Assembly (NCBI GenBank): GCA_021802165.1
Contig: JAKAAU010000128.1
Location: 1 to 5,116 of the forward strand
Source: Thermoplasmata archaeon
Lineage (GTDB): Archaea; Thermoplasmatota; Thermoplasmata; Thermoplasmatales; Thermoplasmataceae
Length of the DNA: 5,116 bases
Direction: 5' to 3'
Made by a program: the position numbers and the translations under genes. Below are positions 1-4,634 of this stretch, in pieces. Every line of letters starts with the position of its first letter. Position 1 is the first letter of the stretch. The notes under the pieces were generated by a model. That model saw only the letters and a list, made by a program, of their open reading frames with translations. It did not search any database and was not told where the DNA came from.

Positions 1-996
1 TGCGAGATAAAATGAACTCGATGATATTTTGGAACTATATGTCTTTTCAATTGAATTTATGTGTGACTGCTGTGCGGCTGTAATATTGGTCTTATAGGAA
101 AATATCATTATCAGTGTTGAATTTTTCTGATTGATTAAGGATGATGAACTGTAGCTGGACGGCAATACCGGAAATTTGTTGTATGTTGTATTGTTAATTA
201 TATTGCTAACAAATGCATTGTAATTCTTACCTGAATTGTTGTATAATGAGTATAAATAATTACTGTAATAGGGCGAGTTGATCTGTATAAGCGGGTTGGC
301 TAAAGGTTTTGCGTTATTTATTAAATATATCTGGGAACTATTTACAAGGCTTACAACGTAACTTTCCATGTAGGGTTTACTTTGAAAGGATGCCATATTA
401 TGATAAATTTTATCCACAAAACCGTAGATTTCATTAGGAGTTGTGAAATTTAATTCAAAAAGTAAGTCTTTAAAGGTTGAATTGTAGGGAGAGGTTTGCG
501 TAATATTCTCAGCAGCCATGGTTACATTATTGTTCTTAGATAGATTCGATAATGTATATTCTATCATGAATCTTGTACCAGTTTCCAGCTTATAAGTACT
601 ATTTGAATAACTCATCAAAGTTTTATTTTCAACTGTAAAAATACTTGTAGTACTATTATACCCCACATTTATGCTTTTTAAATATGAATCCATAGAATGC
701 TGGAATGCCATCATATCTCTGCTTATTGTAAGGTTATCTATGGGAGTATTATTTGAAACTATAATTATGGATGGGTCGGATGAACTACCATTAAATTGTG
801 CGCTCAGTATATCATTTGCCTTACTTGACTGGGAATTTTTTGTAACCAGGGAATTGGTAAGGTTATATGAAGTATCACTGAATATAAGGGTTGCCGGATA
901 TGCCATAAGCAGGAACAATATTATCCAGAATACCAGTACTTTTTTCTTATTTTTCTTGACATATCTGCCAACCTTATAAAAGAATGACTCGAACAT
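1..996 (-). CDS. MMPL/RND-superfamily membrane exporter, N-terminal part (runs off left edge)
   Basis: The frame stays open from the ATG at 996 to base 1, giving 332 residues without a stop; the C-terminal part lies outside the window. The start resembles MMPL-type RND exporters: a short amphipathic segment (MFESFFYKVGRYVKKNKKK), one hydrophobic helix at about residues 19-39 with the sequence VLVFWIILFLL, then an outer domain with the family-like pattern SQSSKANDILSAQF. Proteins of this superfamily use the proton gradient to move lipids or other hydrophobic compounds across the cytoplasmic membrane; the substrate here cannot be told. About 290 residues after the helix show no second membrane segment and are very rich in Asn, Ser, Thr and Tyr, with about 18 N-X-S/T sequons, as expected for a domain facing an acidic exterior. 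The start is supported by a TATA-like box about 26 bp upstream (leaderless). The gene is divergent from the repair gene. Family assignment rests on the N-terminus only; another one-helix-anchored surface protein is possible. Confidence 0.7.
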   Translation of the reverse strand, partial: MFESFFYKVGRYVKKNKKKVLVFWIILFLLMAYPATLIFSDTSYNLTNSLVTKNSQSSKANDILSAQFNGSSSDPSIIIVSNNTPIDNLTISRDMMAFQHSMDSYLKSINVGYNSTTSIFTVENKTLMSYSNSTYKLETGTRFMIEYTLSNLSKNNNVTMAAENITQTSPYNSTFKDLLFELNFTTPNEIYGFVDKIYHNMASFQSKPYMESYVVSLVNSSQIYLINNAKPLANPLIQINSPYYSNYLYSLYNNSGKNYNAFVSNIINNTTYNKFPVLPSSYSSSSLINQKNSTLIMIFSYKTNITAAQQSHINSIEKTYSSKISSSSFYLA

Positions 997-1017
997 TGGT
1001 GGTGTATTAAATGATAA

Positions 1018-1025
1018 AATTTAAA
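1018..1025 (-). promoter_or_regulatory. Probable TATA box of the MMPL-type gene
   Basis: Read on the minus strand, an AT-only stretch (TTTAAATT) is centred about 26 bp upstream of the ATG at 996. That is the spacing expected if transcription starts at or next to the start codon. No Shine-Dalgarno sequence precedes the ATG, which fits a leaderless mRNA. The surrounding DNA is AT-rich, so the exact box is uncertain. Confidence 0.4.
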
Positions 1026-1040
1026 GTTTATGAGTAAATG

Positions 1041-1073
1041 ATTCATAAAATGAATAAAATTATTCTGAATAAT
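1041..1073. repeat. Cluster of interlocking ATTC/GAAT inverted repeats, possible shared operator
   Basis: Three overlapping perfect inverted repeats use the same half-site. ATTCAT/ATGAAT lie around AAA at 1041-1055, GAATAA/TTATTC around AA at 1052-1065, and ATTATTC/GAATAAT around one T at 1059-1073. The cluster sits between the two divergent TATA-like boxes and its right end touches the box of the repair gene. A regulator bound here could affect both genes. That role is inferred; AT-rich DNA makes short palindromes fairly common. Confidence 0.4.
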
Positions 1074-1080
1074 AATATAT
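1073..1080 (+). promoter_or_regulatory. Probable TATA box of the alkyltransferase-endonuclease V gene
   Basis: The sequence TAATATAT is centred about 25 bp upstream of the ATG at 1102. There is no Shine-Dalgarno sequence between them, so the mRNA is probably leaderless. The box overlaps the last base of the inverted-repeat cluster at 1041-1073, so a protein bound there would compete with TBP. Confidence 0.55.
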
Positions 1081-1101
1081 GGTAATTGCGTATAGTTTTT
1101 G

Positions 1102-2013
1102 ATGAATTATACACATATTAACCTCTATGATTATTTCTATAGCCTTGTTAAGCAGATACCTGAAGGTTATATAACGACCTATGGGGAACTTGCAAAAGCT
1201 CTTGGAGATATCAGGGCGGCAAGGGCAGTTGGATATATGCTGTCAATAAATGAAGATCCCGATGGGATACCATGCTACAAGGTTGTACACACCGATAGAA
1301 GGATGGGAAAATATGCTTTGGGGGTAGAAGAAAAAGCCAGGCGTTTGAGAAAGGATGGAATTATAATTTCCAATGGAATGGTTGAAAATTTTAATGAACG
1401 GTTTTTTTCAGATTTTAAAACAGATTACCCGCTGGCAAAATTACAGGAGGAGCAGGAAAAAATAGCTTCAATGGCCGATTTTGCCGGGGATCGGGATGAA
1501 GAAAATTATGCTGCTATAGACGTATCATATGAAGGGCGTACAGGTTACGGTGCACTTGTATACTATAATTCCGGTGAATACATGGTAAAAAATCTGGAAA
1601 TGAAGGTTAATTTCCCATACATACCCGGTTATCTGGGATACAGAGAAAGCCCGTTTATTGAAAAGCTTTCCGTGAATGTTGATGGATTGCTGTTGATTGA
1701 TGCAAATGGATTGCTACACCCCAGAAAGTGTGGATTGGCAACATTTGCCGGCGTTGTGCTTGGCAGGGCTACAATTGGGGTAGCAAAATCGCTTCTGATG
1801 GGAAAAATTGATGATACGGGATATGTAGTTTACAATAATGAAAAACTAGGGTATGCAATAAATAAGCATACAATAGTAAGTCCGGGCAATATGATAAGCC
1901 TCGAATCAAGCATAAAAAAGATAAAGTTATTAGGAAAAAATAAATATCCAGCTATCCTGAAAATGGTCCATAATGAAACTGTGGCTATGAGGAAGCGGAG
2001 ATTGCCGAGCTAG
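1102..2013 (+). CDS. Bifunctional O6-alkylguanine-DNA alkyltransferase / endonuclease V
   Basis: This 303-residue DNA-repair protein fuses two enzymes. Residues about 1-90 are an alkyltransferase that removes alkyl groups from O6-alkylguanine onto its own cysteine: helix-turn-helix PEGYITTYGELAKALG (20-35), arginine finger R41 in RAVGY, acceptor C58 in IPCYKVV (usual motif PCHRV), and GKYALG (69-74). Residues about 105-290 are endonuclease V (Nfi), which nicks DNA near deaminated bases, mainly hypoxanthine: D140 in AIDVSYEG, YIPGYLGYRE with E182, D200 in IDANGLLHPRKCG, and K229 in GVAKSLLMG. The usual His of the SPGH-ISLE motif is N263. An enzyme with this fusion was characterised from Ferroplasma acidarmanus and has both activities. 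The start is the ATG at 1102, placed about 25 bp after a TATA-like box; a TTG one codon earlier follows an in-frame TAG and is less likely. The last five codons and the stop lie inside the tRNA-Leu gene. Confidence 0.93.
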   Translation: MNYTHINLYDYFYSLVKQIPEGYITTYGELAKALGDIRAARAVGYMLSINEDPDGIPCYKVVHTDRRMGKYALGVEEKARRLRKDGIIISNGMVENFNERFFSDFKTDYPLAKLQEEQEKIASMADFAGDRDEENYAAIDVSYEGRTGYGALVYYNSGEYMVKNLEMKVNFPYIPGYLGYRESPFIEKLSVNVDGLLLIDANGLLHPRKCGLATFAGVVLGRATIGVAKSLLMGKIDDTGYVVYNNEKLGYAINKHTIVSPGNMISLESSIKKIKLLGKNKYPAILKMVHNETVAMRKRRLPS

Positions 2014-2079
2014 GACAAAGGCGATGGATTCAGGGTCCATTTCCGCAGGGATTCGTGGGTTCAAATCCCACTCTCCGCA
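1995..2079 (+). tRNA. tRNA-Leu (anticodon CAG)
   Basis: The 85-nt class II tRNA folds fully. The acceptor stem GCGGAGA/TCTCCGC has discriminator A at 2079 and no encoded CCA. The D-stem is GCC/GGC (2004-2006 with 2020-2022), with GG at 2013-2014 in the D-loop. The anticodon stem ATGGA/TCCAT encloses TTCAGGG, with CAG at 2031-2033 reading CUG codons. A long variable arm (TCC/GGA) fits leucine. The T-arm GTGGG/CCCAC has a canonical TTCAAAT loop. The first 19 bases overlap the end of the repair gene, whose TAG stop falls in the D-loop. No strong TATA box lies 25 bp upstream; an AT-rich stretch at about 1937-1947 could start a precursor with a short leader, or the tRNA is co-transcribed with the repair gene. 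Confidence 0.95.
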
Positions 2080-2150
2080 TTCTATTCTGATTTAATGCTC
2101 CTGTTAAAAATCACCAGAACTTTCTATTGTGTATATATTAAGTTTATAAA
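2080..2150. other. AT-rich spacer between convergent tRNA genes
   Basis: These 71 bases separate the 3' ends of tRNA-Leu (plus) and tRNA-Pro (minus). I see no open reading frame or folded RNA. It probably serves as the transcription end region for both; only one T-run (T5, minus strand) is visible. Confidence 0.5.
2106..2110 (-). terminator. Possible oligo-T terminator downstream of tRNA-Pro
   Basis: Read on the minus strand this is a run of five T (GATTTTTAAC), about 40 nt past the 3' end of tRNA-Pro. Archaeal RNA polymerase can stop at T-runs without a hairpin. The run is short and the call is tentative. Confidence 0.25.
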
Positions 2151-2223
2151 TGGGTCTGTCCGGATTTGGACCGGAGTCTCCAACTCCCGAAGCTGGAAGG
2201 ATGCCAGGCTACCCCACAAACCC
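2151..2223 (-). tRNA. tRNA-Pro (anticodon CGG), with C at T-loop position 55
   Basis: On the minus strand the 73 nt fold as an archaeal proline tRNA. The acceptor stem GGGTTTG/CAGACCC (one G-U pair) has discriminator A at 2151 and no encoded CCA. The D-loop AGCCTGGCA carries GG. The anticodon stem CCAGC/GTTGG (one G-U pair) encloses TTCGGGA; the CGG anticodon at 2189-2187 reads CCG. The variable loop is 4 nt. The T-stem is TCCGG/CCGGA. The T-loop reads TCCAAAT where TTCAAAT is expected, so the near-universal U55 (modified to pseudouridine) is C. A TATA-like box lies about 26 bp upstream. All stems are intact, so the gene looks functional despite C55. It lies on the same strand as, and 31 bp after, the PaiB-type gene. 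Confidence 0.92.
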
Positions 2224-2245
2224 TGATGTCATAATAGATTAACCG

Positions 2246-2253
2246 TATAAAAA
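2246..2253 (-). promoter_or_regulatory. TATA box of tRNA-Pro
   Basis: On the minus strand TTTTTATA is centred about 26 bp upstream of the first base of tRNA-Pro (2223), good spacing for a start at or near the mature 5' end. It directly follows the stop codon of the PaiB-type gene, so the tRNA can be transcribed on its own. Confidence 0.6.
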
Positions 2254-2254
2254 G

Positions 2255-2860
2255 TTATTTTCCTGCTTCCCTTCTTATATACCTGGCTATTAAGCGTGCG
2301 TCTTCGTCTCCAACCTTATCCAGATTAATTGCAACATTTTCCATATCTTCCTGGTGGTTCTGGGTAAGTTTAAATTTAGCAGTTATTTTATTAACCTTAA
2401 TGGTAAATGCAGCGATTTGCAAAACCATTTTCGCATAATACTCCTTTTTATCGTATCCTTTATTTGTCCATTCTGGATCATAAGATTTAGAGAGATCAAC
2501 CAGGAATTTTTTAGTTTCTATATCATCCATAGTTTCCAGTATGCCATCAAAACGTACTGTCATATAATCCCATGTTGGAACTGAATCTTTCTCCTTATAC
2601 CATTCTGGCGATATATAATGATGTGGCCCAGTAAAAAGAACTGCCACCTTATTGTTTTTTGAATGATACCATTGCATGTTTGCACGGGCCATATGCCCCT
2701 TCAATACTATATTATTGCCTGAAGCATCAAGCATCAGCGGGATTTGAGTGTTATATATCTCTCCATTGTATATGCTTAGAACTATGCCAAAGCTATAATT
2801 TTTCACAAAATCTACAATTTTTTCCATATCATCAATTTTGAATTCCCGTGGAACATACAT
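2255..2860 (-). CDS. PaiB-family FMN-binding split-barrel protein
   Basis: The 201-residue product matches the PaiB family (FMN_bind_2), related to pyridoxamine 5'-phosphate oxidase split barrels. Visible signatures are the N-terminus MYVPREF, the GHMARANMQW block (55-64), TGPHHYISPEWY (77-88), VPTWDY (94-99) and the C-terminal KLTQNHQED (164-172), close to the family's K-SQN block. The length is normal. Bacillus PaiB is described as a negative regulator of sporulation and protease genes, but no DNA-binding motif is visible here; a flavin- or heme-related role is equally possible and the archaeal function is unknown. The frame stays open to an ATG at 2941, which would add 27 residues (rich in Tyr, Trp, Asn) before the family N-terminus. 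I chose 2860 because family members begin at MYxPxxF and a TATA-like box sits 25 bp upstream of it. The gene is divergent from pgk and lies just upstream of tRNA-Pro. Confidence 0.85.
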   Translation of the reverse strand: MYVPREFKIDDMEKIVDFVKNYSFGIVLSIYNGEIYNTQIPLMLDASGNNIVLKGHMARANMQWYHSKNNKVAVLFTGPHHYISPEWYKEKDSVPTWDYMTVRFDGILETMDDIETKKFLVDLSKSYDPEWTNKGYDKKEYYAKMVLQIAAFTIKVNKITAKFKLTQNHQEDMENVAINLDKVGDEDARLIARYIRREAGK

Positions 2861-2880
2861 GTAATAATATATACCGGTAT

Positions 2881-2890
2881 TATTAAAATA
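2881..2890 (-). promoter_or_regulatory. Probable TATA box of the PaiB-type gene
   Basis: On the minus strand TATTTTAATA is centred 25 bp upstream of the ATG at 2860. It supports that start and a leaderless mRNA. If the longer frame from 2941 were used, this stretch would be coding; an AT-rich stretch near 2957-2970 could then serve as its box, so the evidence is good but not decisive. Confidence 0.5.
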
Positions 2891-2964
2891 TTCCCACATG
2901 GAATAATATGTCTCCCTGGATTTAAAACTGGCATACCACATCTTTCAATGGTGGATTAAAAAAT

Positions 2965-2973
2965 AATCATATA
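2965..2973 (+). promoter_or_regulatory. Probable TATA box of the pgk-pfdA-ftsY operon
   Basis: AATCATATA lies about 24-25 bp upstream of the pgk ATG at 2994. No Shine-Dalgarno sequence precedes that ATG, so pgk is probably translated from a leaderless mRNA, unlike the internal gene pfdA. Confidence 0.45.
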
Positions 2974-2993
2974 CAACTTACATATTATGAACT

Positions 2994-4232
2994 ATGGATA
3001 GGTCCCCGTTTTACACTATGGACGATTTTGATTTCAATGGCAAGAGAGTGTATCTTAGAATAGATATAAATTCCCCAATTAACCCTATAACCGGAGAAGT
3101 AGTGGATGATACAAGATTCATTCATTATTTGAGGACAATTAACGAACTTAAAAACTCAAAGGTTGTTATTATTGCCCACCAGGGAAGGCCGGGCGACAGT
3201 GATTTTGTAAGTTTGCGGCAACATGCAGGGCATCTTGGCAGGCTGTTAGGCAGAGATGTTTTATTCGTTGATTCATTGATAGGGTCTGCAGTGGAAACAG
3301 CTATAAGGAACATGAAAAATGGAGATATTATCATGCTGGAGAACTCCAGATTCTATAGCGAAGAAATACTTATAAAAGATGATGGGGCTGCCCAGAAAAA
3401 CACATTTATTGTCAGAAATTTATCAAAATTATTTGATTACTTTATAATCGATGCTTTTCCTGCGATACACAGGGATCAGACAACACTTACCGGATTCAAG
3501 GATATAAAGCCCAATATAGCTGGCAGGCTTATGGAAACTGAAATTAAGAGCATAGACAGGTTCATGAATTCTAAATCACATCCGAAACTGGCTATAATGG
3601 GTGGAGCCAAAATTAGGGATGCTATAAAGGTAACAGGCCCATTCCTGGAGAAAGGGATAGTGGACAATATAATTTTTGGTGGTGTGGCAGCAAACATATT
3701 CCTGTGGGCTTCCGGGATAGACATAGGGAAAAGGAACATGGAATTCATCGAAAAACAGGATAAAAATTATAAGAAATTGCTGGAGGAATGCAAATCGTTG
3801 TTATCCAGATTCTCCGATCGCATATACCTCCCTGAAGATTTCATGCTTAATCCCTTACAGACAGAAATAAAAACAGGTGAGAAAGTTCCAGATGACCAGT
3901 TGCTGGCAGATATTGGATTTGAGTCCATTAAAACTTTTAGCAGTATTATAGAAAAAGCAAAAAATATATTTCTCAATGGCCCGATGGGAATGTATGAAAT
4001 AAATGAATACTCACTTGGAACCAGGGAAATATTTAATGCAGTTTCCCAGAGCCCTGCATCAAAAATAGTCGGGGGAGGGCACACAATAAATGCAATTAAT
4101 GAATTCGGGCTTTCAGATTCCATGGGATATATATCAACCGGGGGTGGCGCCCTGATAAATTATTTATCCGGTGAGCCTATACCTGTAATAGACTCACTTG
4201 TTTATAACAGGAAAAAATTTGGAGGTAATTAA
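2994..4232 (+). CDS. pgk: Phosphoglycerate kinase
   Basis: The 412-residue cytoplasmic enzyme interconverts 1,3-bisphosphoglycerate + ADP and 3-phosphoglycerate + ATP in glycolysis and gluconeogenesis. The length is typical of archaeal forms. The substrate-binding N-domain shows RIDINSP (22-28), AHQGRP (61-66), LENSRFYSEE (115-124) and DAFPAIHR (153-160). The nucleotide-binding C-domain shows GGAKIRDAI (203-211, with K206), FGGVAANIF (228-236), LNGPMGMYE (327-335), GGGHT (360-364) and STGGGALINYLSG (381-393). The Lys that follows Asp in the bacterial and eukaryotic GGAKV-DK motif is Ala here, and GGGHT replaces GGGD; from memory both are usual in archaeal enzymes. The ATG at 2994 has a TATA-like box about 24 bp upstream. 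It is the first gene of the operon, and its last codons contain the ribosome binding site of pfdA, which starts at the base after the stop. Confidence 0.97.
   Translation: MDRSPFYTMDDFDFNGKRVYLRIDINSPINPITGEVVDDTRFIHYLRTINELKNSKVVIIAHQGRPGDSDFVSLRQHAGHLGRLLGRDVLFVDSLIGSAVETAIRNMKNGDIIMLENSRFYSEEILIKDDGAAQKNTFIVRNLSKLFDYFIIDAFPAIHRDQTTLTGFKDIKPNIAGRLMETEIKSIDRFMNSKSHPKLAIMGGAKIRDAIKVTGPFLEKGIVDNIIFGGVAANIFLWASGIDIGKRNMEFIEKQDKNYKKLLEECKSLLSRFSDRIYLPEDFMLNPLQTEIKTGEKVPDDQLLADIGFESIKTFSSIIEKAKNIFLNGPMGMYEINEYSLGTREIFNAVSQSPASKIVGGGHTINAINEFGLSDSMGYISTGGGALINYLSGEPIPVIDSLVYNRKKFGGN
4221..4226 (+). promoter_or_regulatory. Shine-Dalgarno sequence of pfdA inside the end of pgk
   Basis: GGAGGT ends 6 bases before the ATG at 4233 and lies within the last codons of pgk (the Gly-Gly-Asn end). 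It is the strongest ribosome binding site in the window. It fits the archaeal pattern of leaderless first genes and Shine-Dalgarno-led internal genes, and couples pfdA translation to pgk. Confidence 0.85.
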
Positions 4233-4634
4233 ATGGCAGGAGAAAATGAACTGGTAGAACAGATTGAATATTTAAAAAACTTACTGGAAACTATAGATTC
4301 AAGAATGAATTTATTATTGAAGACACTTGAAGAATCGAATGATACACTTGCTTTGTTAAAGGATACAGATTATGAGAAATCAAAGGATGTAAAAATATCC
4401 ATCGGATCCGGCCTATTTTCCAAGGCTGCACTGGATACATCAAAAATTATTGTGCCGGTAGGCTCCGGTGTTTTTATAGAGGAGGAAAAAGAAAAAACTA
4501 TAAAGAGGATGGAAGAAAATATACAGAGCCTGCAGGATACATACAACAACCTGTTAAAGCAGAAACAGTCAGCTCAGAATAATTACGATGCCCTCATGTA
4601 TTCTGTCCAGAGGGCCCAGGAAGGAAACAGGTAA
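4233..4634 (+). CDS. pfdA: Prefoldin subunit alpha
   Basis: The 133-residue protein is the alpha subunit of prefoldin, the alpha2-beta4 jellyfish-shaped chaperone that holds unfolded chains and passes them to the thermosome. The layout is typical: an N-terminal coiled-coil helix (about 4-45), a central double beta-hairpin region with VKISIGSGLFSKAAL (53-67) and IIVPVGSGVFIEEE (72-85), then a C-terminal coiled-coil helix (about 85-128) with regular heptads. The VPVGSGVFIE block is the family hallmark. The ATG directly follows the pgk TAA and has a GGAGGT ribosome binding site. The stop overlaps the ftsY start. pfdA next to ftsY is a common archaeal arrangement, and joins folding of new chains to targeting of membrane proteins. 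Confidence 0.95.
   Translation: MAGENELVEQIEYLKNLLETIDSRMNLLLKTLEESNDTLALLKDTDYEKSKDVKISIGSGLFSKAALDTSKIIVPVGSGVFIEEEKEKTIKRMEENIQSLQDTYNNLLKQKQSAQNNYDALMYSVQRAQEGNR

Noticed and set aside
671..979. Plus-strand open frame of 102 codons
   Set aside because: It lies opposite the minus-strand MMPL-type gene, which is open across the whole stretch and has recognisable family features; the plus frame resembles no known protein and has no promoter or ribosome binding site.
1099..1101. TTG start one codon before the ATG of the repair gene
   Set aside because: The ATG at 1102 is the better codon and sits about 25 bp from the TATA-like box; TTG would add only one residue and directly follows ...TAG TTT.
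2151..2223. Plus-strand reading of the tRNA-Pro locus as a tRNA, H/ACA RNA or SRP RNA
   Set aside because: The plus strand has no T-loop and no consistent fold, while the minus strand folds as a complete tRNA-Pro with a TATA box at the right distance.
2354..2841. Two short plus-strand open frames (2354-2584 and 2659-2841)
   Set aside because: Both are antisense to the PaiB-type gene, whose frame carries clear family motifs; their translations look like shadow sequence.
3125..4123. Three minus-strand open frames opposite pgk
   Set aside because: pgk motifs span the whole region on the plus strand; the antisense frames have no recognisable domains.
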